This document shows, piece after piece, positions 1 to 8,340 of a DNA stretch of 64,000 nt. Made by a program: the position numbers and the translations under genes. The DNA is from an uncultured Flavobacteriales bacterium. GTDB taxonomy: Bacteria > Bacteroidota > Bacteroidia > Flavobacteriales_D > Sanyastnellaceae. The notes below the pieces were generated by a model, which saw only the letters and a program-made list of their open reading frames with translations, had not been told where the DNA came from and made no database searches. Where the stretch lies: positions 1 through 64,000 of the forward strand of contig CALJKR010000033.1 in the NCBI GenBank assembly GCA_937974555.1, written 5' to 3'. Position 1 is the stretch's first letter. Every line of letters begins with the position of its first letter.

Positions 1-2040
1 CTGTTCCACAGAACCCAAAATTGGGTGTGTAAGAAATCAATGATCCATTCATCACTACAGTACCATTGCTTGTAGAATCAACAATTGAAACCGTGTAATC
101 TACATTTCCTGGAATGATGTCATTCAATGCTACATCGATACTAACTGTCGCCGTATTGGAATTAACATAATCATCCGTAGCAATGGGAGATGTTCCTTCA
201 ACATTTACATAGACCCAAACTGAATCACAAAGGCTTGGTGAACCATTGTCACAAATTGTAACTAGCATCGAATCAAGTCCTGTAAAATTGGCATTGGGTG
301 TATAGGTGAAGCACAAGTCCCCATCATTTACGTTGCTTGCAACACCATTGGCGGGATCCGTCACAACACTGGTGATCGTCACATCATCGCCGTCTATATC
401 GACCACTAACACGGGATCGATACACACTACAAGCGCAGTTTCGAATGGTGTAGATACCACAACCGTAGCTGGGCCATTGGGGGCATCATTGATGGCATTA
501 ACCACAATATCTACAGCTCCTGTATTGGATAAATTACCATTGACATCAGATACTGTGTAGTTGATGCTGGCTACTCCATTGAAATTGGCAGCGGGGACAA
601 AAGTCAATATACCAGAACCATCCACGCTCCAAGTTCCTTCGGTGGTTGTGGTGATGTTTTGAACACCCGGAGTCGAAGGATCCAAATCAATCGTATTCAA
701 ATCCAAAGCGGCGCCATTGGTCACATCGTTTTCCAATATGGCCAAAGTCACTGATTCATCTTCATTCACACTTCCATTGTCATCAATGACCACAGGGGCT
801 GTTGGAACTACATTGATGTATACATAAGCGGTGTCGCACAAGGTCGGAACCCCATTGTCGCAAATAACAAATGCAATGGAATCCAATCCGACAAATCCAT
901 TGTTTGGAGTGTACTCAAAACACAAATCTCCATCATTCACTTGACTCAAGTTTCCGTTGGCGGCGCCAGTCAATACTGTCATACTGACAAGGTCTCCATC
1001 AACATCTTGAACATTGATACAAATCACAACAGGCGTTTCAAAATTGGTTTCCTCAACTACCGTTTGATTTTCATCCAAAACTTGTGGTGCGTCATTCAAT
1101 GGTAATACATGAATGGTAACCAAAGCCGTGTTGCTTGTAGCACCCGTTGTATCATTCACCGAATAAAACAAATGCGCATTTCCATTGAAATTGAGTGTTG
1201 GAGCAAAAGTCAAATTGCCCAAGCCATCTACTGACCAATCTCCATCTGCATTGCTGTATGTTTGTTGAATACCGGGAGTAGTTGGATCCAAATCAACAGA
1301 AGCGGGATCTATCACCAAATCTCCTGCATCATCATTGTCCAATACATTCAGAACAATCAGCTCGTCTTCATTTATTGAAGCCTCATCATTGTGTGCAATC
1401 GGAGCACCCAATCCCACTTCAATGGTAATCCAAACGGTATCGCAAATACTTCCTTCCCCACTATCACACATCATAATTGCTATACTATCCAATCCAGAGA
1501 AAGTTGAATCCGGTGTATAGGTAAAGCAATAATCGGTTCCTTCTAGGCCAGAAACTGTACCGTTGTTTGGACCAAAAACATTGATAATGAAATTATCCTG
1601 ACCATCAACTTCTTGGGCATCCAAACAAATTTCGACTGGTGTTTGGAATGGGGTAATTGAATCAATCACTTCTTCGACAATGATTGGGCTATCCTCAACA
1701 GGAGTAATCTCGACAGTTACAGTAGCCACGTTACTAATCACACCATTGGCATCAGACACTTGGTAAGTAAGAACCGCATCCCCATTCAAAATTGAATTGT
1801 AATTGGAATTGGGCGTGAATACAATCTGACCAGAGGCATTGGCAGTCCAAGTTCCAGCAGGAGTAGTCACCGTAGATTGAATTCCAGGGGTGGCAACATC
1901 CAAGTCCAAAGTTGAAGGAAGAATAGATGTGGCTGTTGCATTGTCATTCACCAACACATCCAATATGATGTTTGTTTCATCTTCATTGGCCAAATAATTA
2001 TTATCGGTCGCAACAATCAAAGGACAAACCGCATCATCAC
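1..2040 (-). repeat. About 606-base cadherin-like repeats in the giant gene
   Basis: The distal part of the giant gene repeats with a period of about 600 bases. The marker ggatccaaatc occurs at 678 and 1284 and a related form near 1896, a spacing of about 606 to 612. Each repeat encodes about 200 residues made of two immunoglobulin/cadherin-like halves. Recurring motifs are NEDE(S/L) followed by a VLxND stretch, LDPxTPGIQ, a F(A/V)PxxNFNG strand, and GLDSIAFVICDNG followed by LCDT. Such tandem beta-sandwich domains form extended stalks in large bacterial adhesins. Confidence 0.85.
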
Positions 2041-5000
2041 CAGAGCAATCTTCATCCACACCATTTCCGCATATCTCGGTTTGATTGGGGTTGATTCCAG
2101 CATTGTTGTCATCACAATCATTATTGAAATAGGAACCACAAGCAACCCATCCTTCCGAGCCATATCCGTCACCATCCAAATCGGTATACGTTACTTGAGT
2201 ATCATCACAATCTGAATCGTTATTTACATATCCCTCAGGCGCTGTGCATGCTTCAATAGAGGAATTGTTATCTCCAAATCCATCTCCGTCGGTATCAATA
2301 TAAAAAGTCAACAATACACCTTCGTCAATTTCAGAATCACAATCATCATCTACTCCGTTGCACAATTCTATTGCACCAGCATAGATAGTAGGATTGGTAT
2401 CGTCGCAATCTCCAGGATGATCGGCATATCCACTTGTTGGCACTTCACACAACAGTACAATTTCTCCTACACCCACATTGTCGCCATCTTCATCTACATA
2501 ATAAGGCAAACTGGGATACGTACATTCCGATGGATCCGTGGCTGAAGCGTTGAAATTACATGCGGACTCATCTTGACATCCGATAACCTCTAGCTCATTA
2601 CAAACCCCATCTTCATCCGTGTCGTTGATACAAGTTCCATCACAATTGTACAATGGCTCTGGATAAATACAAGATTCATCTTCGTCCGTTGCAGCTGGAT
2701 TGAAGTTGCATGCGTCTGAATGGGTACAACCCAAGATCTCATCGGGATCACAAATTCCATCACCATCCGTATCAGCGATACACATTCCGTTACATCCCAC
2801 ACTCGAAGAAGCTGGGTATGTACAAGAACCATTTTCTAATTCAGCCAAAGGATTGTAATTACAAGCCAATGTATCGGTACATCCCTCCAATGGGCAAATC
2901 AAATCCTGTCCATCACAATCTTCGTCCACATCATTGCCACATATCTCTATAGCTCCCGCAAAAACTTGGGCATTGTTGTCGTCGCAATCCTCGTTTGAGA
3001 CAGAACCACATGCATCGGGAATCGAGCTTCCCATACCATCTCCATCCAAATCTTGGAAAGTTAATAAGGCATCATCACAATCTTCTTGGTTGTTCGTATA
3101 ACCTTCTGGAAGTTCACAAGCCTCAACGGTTTCAGATGCATTTCCATATCCATCGCCATCCACATCAGCATAATAAGTGAATGTTACAAATTCATCTACC
3201 TCTTCGTCACAATCATCATCAATCAGGTTACAAATTTCTTCCGCATTGGGTGAAATGTTTGCATTAGAATCATCACAATCGGAATTGTTTTCAGCGAATC
3301 CTTCACCTGGATTTGTGCAATACAAAGTACCATCTCCAAATCCAAAGCCATCGCCATCAGCATCCACATAAAAAGTCAAGGATGCAAAAGCGCAAGATTC
3401 ATCTTCGTCCGTTGCTGCAGCGTCATAGTTACATGCAGAAGGATCGGTACAACCGGGCACTTCCAATTCGTTACAAACTCCATCATTGTCCGTATCGTTG
3501 ATACAAGATCCATCACAATTCAAATAAGATTGAGCAGGATAAGTACATGAAGCATCTTCATCTGTTGCTGCAGGATCATAATTACATGCCGAAGGATCGG
3601 TGCAACCGGGAACTTCCAATTCATTACATACTCCATCATTGTCTGTATCGTTGATACAAGTTCCATCACAATTCAAATAAGATTGTGCTGGGTAGGTACA
3701 TGTTCCGTCCTCTTGATTGGCGCTTGCATTGTAATTACATGCAGAAGGATCGGTACAACCGGGCACTTCCAATTCGTTACAAACTCCATCATTGTCCGTA
3801 TCGTTGATACAAGATCCATCACAATTCAAATAAGATTGAGCAGGATAAGTACATGAAGCATCTTCATCTGTTGCTGCAGGATCATAATTACATGCCGAAG
3901 GATCGGTGCAACCGGGAACTTCCAATTCATTACATACTCCATCATTGTCTGTATCGTTGATACAAGTTCCATCACAATTCAAATAAGATTGTGCTGGGTA
4001 GGTACATGTTCCGTCCTCTTGATTGGCGCTTGCATTGTAATTACATGCAGAAGGATCGGTACATCCATTGACAATACAAACATCATCTACTCCATCACAA
4101 TTCTCATCAATGCCATTGCCGCAGATTTCGGATCCACCAACATATATCGAAGGATTAAAATCATCACAATCCAATGAATTGTTAGCACCACAAGGTACAA
4201 TGACAGCGGTTCCATAGCCATCCTCGTCAAAATCTTCGTATGACAATAAATTATCATCACAATCATCTGAATTTTCAGAGTATCCTCCTGGTAAACTGCA
4301 AGACTCAGTCGCATTGTTTAAATCTCCAAAACCATCGCCATCCAAATCGGCATAATAGGTCGTCGTTACAAATTCATCGATCTCTCCATCACAATCATCA
4401 TCAATCAAATTACAAACCTCAGTTGCCGCGCTATTGACTGACGCGTTGGTATCATCGCAATCGGTGTTGTCTGTGACGTAACCAGCGCCTGGATCTGTGC
4501 AATACAATGATGCATCACCCGCCCCAAAACCGTCACCATCATTGTCCGCATAATATTCCAAAGAAGCATAGGTACAACTTGCATTATCATCTGTAGCCGC
4601 GGCATCGTAGTTACAAGCGGTTGGGTCCATACAACCCGAAACTTCAATTTCATTACAGACCCCATCATTGTCTGTATCGTTGATACATGATCCGTCACAA
4701 TTCAAGTAAGATTGTGCGGGATAAGTACATGAAGCATCTTCGTCTGTTGCAGCGGCGTTATAGTTACATGCTGTTGGATCGGTACAACCGGGAATTTCCA
4801 CTTCGTTGCAAATGCCATCGTTGTCGGTATCGTTGATACAAGATCCGTCGCAGTTCAAATACGTTTGCGCAGGATAGGTACAAGAACCGTTGTTGTCTGT
4901 AGCAGCGGCGTTATAGTTACATGCTGTTGGATCGGTACAACCGGGTACTTCCAACTCATTACAAATACCATCGTTGTCGGTATCGTTGATGCAATTGCCA

Positions 5001-7702
5001 GCGCAATTCAAATAAGTCTGCGCAGGATAGGTACACGATGCATCTTCGTCCGTTGCTGAAGCATTGTAGTTACATGCAGTGGGATCAGTGCAACCAGGCA
5101 CTTCCAATTCATTACAAACACCATCGTTGTCTGCATCGTTGATACAAGATCCGTCACAATTCAAATAGGTTTGCGCGGGATAAGTACATGATGCGTCTTC
5201 GTCTGTTGCAGCAGCGTTATAGTTACATGCAGTTGGATCGGTGCAACCAGGCACTTCCAACTCATTACAAATACCATCGTTGTCGGTATCGTTGATGCAA
5301 TTGCCAGCGCAGTTCAAATACGTTTGCGCAGGATATGTGCAAGAACCGTTGTTGTCTGTAGCAGCCGCGTTGTAGTTACATGCAGTTGGGTCTTGACACC
5401 CAGGAATTTCATTGGCATCACAAATACCATCACCATCGGTATCCGCACTGCAAGAAATATTAATGGTGTAGGTTGCTGGAGTTGCATCTTCAGCACCATC
5501 ATCATCAATGGCCGCCAATTGAAAAGAATCAACACCCTCCGATAATCCGCTGGGATCGTAGTTTAAATTATTGGCTTCTTCAGCAGTCAATGCTTGATTC
5601 AATGCCACATTGAACAAACTCAAACCTACCAATTTATACAAAGTACCTTTGCTTGGAAGCGAGATGATTCGGTAGGCGACCACTGATCCATCAGAATCGG
5701 CACCTACTGGATTGTCGATATCCATTGCACCATCAGAAGCCAAAATAACACCTGAGTGGGTAACATTTGAGGTTGTGGGTGGAACGTTTGCTCCAGTCAA
5801 AGTTCCAATAACCAAATTGAAATCTTCCATTTCGCCATCGGATGCAAAACCCAAAGCGCGCTCATCCCAATTGGTGGTTCCCGCAACATCGGTCAATGTT
5901 TGAGAAGTAAAGCGAATACGCACATATCTTCTTCCTTCGGTCAAGCCTGTTAATCCAGAGAAAGTAGCCGTTTTGGTTTGGATCGCTGCATTACTGGCGA
6001 CAGTGGTGGTGTAAATTTCTGTTGATTCAAATCGACGATTGTTATTCCAATCCACCCAAACATAAAGGTTGGCATTGGAACCCAAGCTATTTTTCAAAGT
6101 GATATTGAAGGAGTATGAAGTGGCGGAAGTACCAATCGCAGGGAAAGATGCCACACTATTTTCTTCCGTACCATCACCCAAAGAGCCATTATTGTCTGTA
6201 GCCAACACCACATTCTTGGGCGTATCATCATTGGAAATTGGACCCGATGCACCCAAATAGATGGAGTTAGGAGAAGAAACGTAAAAGTGAAAAGCCAGAT
6301 TACTACCCCCACCATTTTCATAAGCAACGGGCGCGTCGCCGTAATCCCATCCAGTCGAACCACAAATATTAATATTGGGGGTTGCGCTACAGTTAAAGGT
6401 TGTTTCATTGGTGCTCGTTGACGTACCATCACCCATACTGCCGTTGGTACGGTGACCTACATAGCAGAATTTGGCGCTGTTTTCTTTCACATAAACTGTG
6501 GTATGTCCACCCACTTCTACAAACTTGGCGACATCGGTTCCACTGGTAAAACCACCAGGTAAAAAAGGATTATAGGTGCCGTCAGCAGCACCCAACATAT
6601 TTCCGTTATTTTCACCCCAAACATAAAGATCACCGGCATTGGTAATAATCGCCGCACTGGGATATTTGGCATCATGTTCCTGTGCTGAAATAAACTTAAC
6701 ATCAGAAAAATTAGCCGAAGCCGTTTGCTTCACATTCACCCATGAAAGTCGCTCTGTGGTTGAGAAATCTCCCAACTGTTTTACATCATTGGCTCCTAAC
6801 GAATACAAAGAACCATTGGTCATCAATACAAAATATGAGTTATTTCGCGCAGCCGAATTACCTCCAGTTACCCCAATCATTTTTGGTGTACCAGAGGGAA
6901 GAGTCATTGCAGTAGCATAGTTGTAAGAAGCTGTTGCGCCACCACCACCCAAGTAGGTAGAAGGACCCCACGTATAAGCAGAATAAGAAACCCCATTGTA
7001 ACACAAAGCCATCATGGCTCCTTTGGTAGAAGAAGCATTGTGCCCCCTTACTGCAATTACGTTTGAAAGAAAAGTAGAGGAGTTTGTTTTTACCCTGTGC
7101 CATGTTTGATCCACCGTTGCGGTTGCATCGCCAAGCATAGCAGAATGTGCTGAACCATTGATTGCCAACATGTACAAAGCGCCGGAATTGGTCAAAATGC
7201 TCAAAGCCCCGCTCGTGGCAAACAATTGATGCACGTCAGTTGGCAAAACACCGGATGGAAGACCACTGGTATTTCCTCCAATTGTCAATGCTTGAAAAGC
7301 TGCACTACTTGTTAATGAGGTATTAACGATCACATTTTCCGCACCCCAAACAAAAAGTCCTGTTGTGGTCAATAATACAGACTGTTCCGTTGCACCGCTA
7401 CCACCACTTGCGGTAGAAGCCAACAATGGCGTGCCTGTCATGCTGGGATAGTTGGTCACATTGACATCTTGCGGTGAAAGCACTGCACCGGTACCATTGG
7501 AAGCCATTAATTGCCCCCATGCTGACCATGACCCATCGCTCTTTTTAGCAAAACTCTGGTGATACGCACTCACGATCGCATCGTACAAATCGTCAGGATT
7601 ACATTCCTGCGCAAAAGCATTGAATTGCATTAGCATGCTCATCAGCACCACCATAGGAATGCGCCAAGCACGGCTAGTTTGTTTAATCCACTTCATATTC
7701 AT
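1..7702 (-). CDS. Giant secreted modular surface protein, 3' end outside the window
   Basis: The frame is open from an ATG at 7702 to the left edge, giving at least 2,567 residues; I read it by eye and saw no stop. The start MNMKWIKQ is followed by a hydrophobic signal peptide ending near AFAQ (about residue 31). Domains in order: RCC1-like propeller repeats (about 60-440, motifs such as LYSLGANDVKQLGD and LYVWGENNGNMLGA); a GEVED domain (about 444-635, with VWVDWNNNRRFE and DGEMEDF); one cadherin-like segment (635-750); then fourteen six-cysteine repeats of about 51 residues in blocks of 6, 5 and 3, each block followed by MopE-like metal-binding motifs (CDDTNASVNSAATEVC, then DDDCDGEIDE); finally about 200-residue cadherin-like repeats from about 1885. 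This is an exported adhesin-like protein. A C-terminal T9SS sorting domain is expected but lies outside. Its ligand cannot be inferred. Confidence 0.9.
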   Translation of the reverse strand, partial: MNMKWIKQTSRAWRIPMVVLMSMLMQFNAFAQECNPDDLYDAIVSAYHQSFAKKSDGSWSAWGQLMASNGTGAVLSPQDVNVTNYPSMTGTPLLASTASGGSGATEQSVLLTTTGLFVWGAENVIVNTSLTSSAAFQALTIGGNTSGLPSGVLPTDVHQLFATSGALSILTNSGALYMLAINGSAHSAMLGDATATVDQTWHRVKTNSSTFLSNVIAVRGHNASSTKGAMMALCYNGVSYSAYTWGPSTYLGGGGATASYNYATAMTLPSGTPKMIGVTGGNSAARNNSYFVLMTNGSLYSLGANDVKQLGDFSTTERLSWVNVKQTASANFSDVKFISAQEHDAKYPSAAIITNAGDLYVWGENNGNMLGAADGTYNPFLPGGFTSGTDVAKFVEVGGHTTVYVKENSAKFCYVGHRTNGSMGDGTSTSTNETTFNCSATPNINICGSTGWDYGDAPVAYENGGGSNLAFHFYVSSPNSIYLGASGPISNDDTPKNVVLATDNNGSLGDGTEENSVASFPAIGTSATSYSFNITLKNSLGSNANLYVWVDWNNNRRFESTEIYTTTVASNAAIQTKTATFSGLTGLTEGRRYVRIRFTSQTLTDVAGTTNWDERALGFASDGEMEDFNLVIGTLTGANVPPTTSNVTHSGVILASDGAMDIDNPVGADSDGSVVAYRIISLPSKGTLYKLVGLSLFNVALNQALTAEEANNLNYDPSGLSEGVDSFQLAAIDDDGAEDATPATYTINISCSADTDGDGICDANEIPGCQDPTACNYNAAATDNNGSCTYPAQTYLNCAGNCINDTDNDGICNELEVPGCTDPTACNYNAAATDEDASCTYPAQTYLNCDGSCINDADNDGVCNELEVPGCTDPTACNYNASATDEDASCTYPAQTYLNCAGNCINDTDNDGICNELEVPGCTDPTACNYNAAATDNNGSCTYPAQTYLNCDGSCINDTDNDGICNEVEIPGCTDPTACNYNAAATDEDASCTYPAQSYLNCDGSCINDTDNDGVCNEIEVSGCMDPTACNYDAAATDDNASCTYASLEYYADNDGDGFGAGDASLYCTDPGAGYVTDNTDCDDTNASVNSAATEVCNLIDDDCDGEIDEFVTTTYYADLDGDGFGDLNNATESCSLPGGYSENSDDCDDNLLSYEDFDEDGYGTAVIVPCGANNSLDCDDFNPSIYVGGSEICGNGIDENCDGVDDVCIVNGCTDPSACNYNASANQEDGTCTYPAQSYLNCDGTCINDTDNDGVCNELEVPGCTDPSACNYDPAATDEDASCTYPAQSYLNCDGSCINDTDNDGVCNELEVPGCTDPSACNYNASANQEDGTCTYPAQSYLNCDGTCINDTDNDGVCNELEVPGCTDPSACNYDPAATDEDASCTYPAQSYLNCDGSCINDTDNDGVCNELEVPGCTDPSACNYDAAATDEDESCAFASLTFYVDADGDGFGFGDGTLYCTNPGEGFAENNSDCDDSNANISPNAEEICNLIDDDCDEEVDEFVTFTYYADVDGDGYGNASETVEACELPEGYTNNQEDCDDALLTFQDLDGDGMGSSIPDACGSVSNEDCDDNNAQVFAGAIEICGNDVDEDCDGQDLICPLEGCTDTLACNYNPLAELENGSCTYPASSSVGCNGMCIADTDGDGICDPDEILGCTHSDACNFNPAATDEDESCIYPEPLYNCDGTCINDTDEDGVCNELEVIGCQDESACNFNASATDPSECTYPSLPYYVDEDGDNVGVGEIVLLCEVPTSGYADHPGDCDDTNPTIYAGAIELCNGVDDDCDSEIDEGVLLTFYIDTDGDGFGDNNSSIEACTAPEGYVNNDSDCDDTQVTYTDLDGDGYGSEGWVACGSYFNNDCDDNNAGINPNQTEICGNGVDEDCSGDDAVCPLIVATDNNYLANEDETNIILDVLVNDNATATSILPSTLDLDVATPGIQSTVTTPAGTWTANASGQIVFTPNSNYNSILNGDAVLTYQVSDANGVISNVATVTVEITPVEDSPIIVEEVIDSITPFQTPVEICLDAQEVDGQDNFIINVFGPNNGTVSGLEGTDYCFTYTPDSTFSGLDSIAIMMCDSGEGSICDTVWITIEVGLGAPIAHNDEASINEDELIVLNVLDNDDAGDLVIDPASVDLDPTTPGIQQTYSNADGDWSVDGLGNLTFAPTLNFNGNAHLFYSVNDTTGATSNTALVTIHVLPLNDAPQVLDENQTVVEETNFETPVVICINVQDVDGDLVSMTVLTGAANGNLSQVNDGDLCFEYTPNNGFVGLDSIAFVICDNGVPTLCDTAYVYINVVPTAPVVIDDNGSVNEDESVTLAILENDVTNGAALDLNTIDLDPSTPGVQNITTTTEGTWSVDGSGILTFVPAANFNGVASINYTVSDVNGNLSNTGAVDIVVNAINDAPNGPATVVVSTPFETALVVCIDPVLVVDIDGDDVTITSVVTDPANGVASNVNDGDLCFTYTPNANFTGLDSMLVTICDNGSPSLCDSVWVYVNVEGTSPIATDDYVNSNTATVSIDVALNDIIPGNVDYTVSIVDSTSNGTVVMNGSLISYTPNFGFCGT
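2430..5455 (-). repeat. Three blocks of 153-base repeats coding a six-cysteine, calcium-loop module
   Basis: Inside the giant gene a 153-base (51-codon) unit occurs fourteen times. A shared marker (acatgc or a close variant, at the codons for ACNY) falls at 5378, 5225, 5072, 4919, 4766 and 4613; then 4043, 3890, 3737, 3584 and 3431; then 2861, 2708 and 2558. Spacing is 153 within blocks except the last step, which is 150. A typical unit begins PGCTDPTACNYNAAATDEDA, continues SCTYPAQTYLNCDGSC and ends INDTDNDGICNELEV. It has six cysteines and one acidic DxDxDG loop like those that bind calcium. The blocks are separated by MopE-like segments at about 4070-4560, 2890-3385 and 2040-2450. Confidence 0.9.
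3431..4042 (-). repeat. Apparently perfect 306-base tandem duplication
   Basis: Bases 3431-3736 and 3737-4042 are the same sequence by eye, each containing two of the 153-base units. The identity runs about 20 bases further at 4043-4062 before the sequences part. Neighbouring units of the same family differ at many positions, so this copy event is much younger than the array. The length is a multiple of three, so the frame is kept. It could be a real recent expansion by slippage or recombination, or an assembly artefact. Confidence 0.9.
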
Positions 7703-7849
7703 TCTATTCAAATATTATTCTATCACCCTACAGTACGGGAGAATTGAATCAAAGGTTTCAATTATATAAAAAATGCAAACAAATTTGCAATGGGTTTAAC
7801 GTGTGAATTCAAATCTCTTTTGGAGATTTTCACTACAAATTGTTCGTGA
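7703..7849. other. Upstream region of the giant gene, with a small hairpin
   Basis: This gap holds the upstream region of the giant surface-protein gene. It is AT-rich. I find no exact TAnnTTTG element in the right place; the nearest, TAATATTTG just before the ATG, has one base too many. An inverted repeat AAATCTC-5 nt-GAGATTT lies at 7811-7829. No coding region is supported. Confidence 0.4.
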
Positions 7850-7875
7850 AAAAAAAAAGGACCCAAGGGGTCCTT
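7849..7875 (-). terminator. Rho-independent terminator of tRNA-Ser
   Basis: On the minus strand the stem AAGGACCC / GGGTCCTT (7868-7875 with 7857-7864, 3-base loop) runs into an uninterrupted T tract. It lies 10 bases downstream of the tRNA-Ser 3' end and separates the tRNA from the giant gene. Confidence 0.9.
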
Positions 7876-7884
7876 CATTTTCAG

Positions 7885-7971
7885 CGGAAAGGGGGGGATT
7901 CGAACCCCCGGTAGGGTTTCCCCTACGACAGTTTAGCAAACTGTTGGTTTCAGCCACTCACCCACCTTTCC
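7885..7971 (-). tRNA. tRNA-Ser(GCU)
   Basis: The 87-base class II tRNA folds with acceptor stem GGAAAGG/CCTTTCC, discriminator G, a D arm with GTGAGTGGCTGAAA, anticodon loop TTGCTAA (anticodon GCU), a long variable arm GTAGGG..CCCTAC and a T arm with GGTTCGAATCC. The long variable arm and GCU anticodon identify it as serine tRNA for AGC/AGU codons. CCA is not encoded. Confidence 0.97.
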
Positions 7972-8000
7972 TTTACCACTCTCTCATTTGAGAAGGACGG

Positions 8001-8032
8001 CAAAAGTAAGTCAAAAGAATTTTGGAAACAAA
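8001..8032 (-). promoter_or_regulatory. Bacteroidota-type promoter of tRNA-Ser
   Basis: On the minus strand TTTG (8032-8029) is followed after 20 bases by TACTTTTG (8008-8001), matching the -33/-7 form TTG-N19-21-TAnnTTTG used by the primary sigma factor of Bacteroidota. The tRNA begins 30 bases downstream. Confidence 0.8.
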
Positions 8033-8065
8033 TTTCAAAGTGACAAAAAGAATTTTACTTTTTTA

Positions 8066-8095
8066 TTGTGTAATCCCGAAAATGTTTTACTTTTG
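8066..8095 (+). promoter_or_regulatory. Bacteroidota-type promoter of tRNA-Pro
   Basis: TTG at 8066-8068, a 19-base spacer and TACTTTTG at 8088-8095 match the Bacteroidota consensus. The mature tRNA-Pro starts 10 bases after the -7 element, as expected for a stable RNA with a very short leader. This promoter is divergent from that of tRNA-Ser. Confidence 0.85.
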
Positions 8096-8104
8096 CCACC
8101 CGTT

Positions 8105-8178
8105 CGGGGTGTAGCGTAGCCCGGTATCGCGCCTGCTTTGGGAGCAGGAGGTCGTAGGTTCGAATCCTGCCACCCCGA
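8105..8178 (+). tRNA. tRNA-Pro(UGG)
   Basis: The 74-base cloverleaf has acceptor stem CGGGGTG/CACCCCG, discriminator A, D arm TAGCGTAGCCCGGT, anticodon stem CCTGC/GCAGG around loop TTTGGGA (anticodon UGG) and T arm GTAGGTTCGAATCCTGC. The C1-G72 start is typical of bacterial proline tRNA. CCA is not encoded. Confidence 0.97.
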
Positions 8179-8180
8179 CA

Positions 8181-8210
8181 AAAGGGACAGCGAAAGTTGT
8201 CCCTTTCTTA
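8181..8210 (+). terminator. Hairpin with T-rich tail between tRNA-Pro and tRNA-Arg
   Basis: A perfect 9-bp stem AAAGGGACA / TGTCCCTTT (8181-8189 with 8198-8206, 8-base loop) begins three bases after tRNA-Pro and runs into TTTCTTATTT. It looks like a terminator or partial terminator. I found no separate promoter for tRNA-Arg just after it, so read-through or RNA processing at this hairpin is also possible. Confidence 0.65.
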
Positions 8211-8213
8211 TTT

Positions 8214-8287
8214 GATCTCGTAGCTCAGTTGGATAGAGCATCTGCCTTCTAAGCAGACGGTCAGGGGTTCGAATCCCTTCGGGATCA
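8214..8287 (+). tRNA. tRNA-Arg(UCU)
   Basis: The 74-base cloverleaf has acceptor stem GATCTCG/CGGGATC (one G-T pair), discriminator A, D arm TAGCTCAGTTGGATAGAGCA, anticodon stem TCTGC/GCAGA around CTTCTAA (anticodon UCU, reading AGA/AGG) and T arm AGGGGTTCGAATCCCTT. It lies 35 bases after tRNA-Pro on the same strand. CCA is not encoded. Confidence 0.97.
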
Positions 8288-8297
8288 CTTAATGAAC

Positions 8298-8329
8298 AAA
8301 AAAGCCCTCATTAGAGGGCTTTTTTGTTT
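8298..8329. terminator. Bidirectional terminator between tRNA-Arg and the PspC operon
   Basis: The stem AGCCCTC / GAGGGCT (8303-8309 with 8314-8320) is flanked by A5-6 on the left and a T-rich run on the right, so it can act on both strands. It ends the plus-strand tRNA transcript and the minus-strand padR-pspC operon, whose last stop codon is at 8341. Confidence 0.85.
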
Positions 8330-8340
8330 TCTGTTGAAAG

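Noticed and set aside
2430..5455. Regularly spaced repeats resembling a CRISPR array.
   Set aside because: The 153-base spacing is a whole number of codons, the repeats are long and continuous without unique spacers, and they translate into a conserved protein module.
306..6920. Many short open frames on the plus strand (for example 306-560, 2710-3371, 4865-5545, 6639-6920).
   Set aside because: They lie opposite the giant minus-strand gene, repeat with its 153-base period and have no start context or known motif; they are shadows of its codon pattern.
7803..8241. Open frames across the tRNA genes (7803-7991 plus, 8035-8241 minus).
   Set aside because: They translate tRNA sequence and terminators, giving the familiar false peptides such as GFEPPVG and WQDSNLRPPAPKAG.
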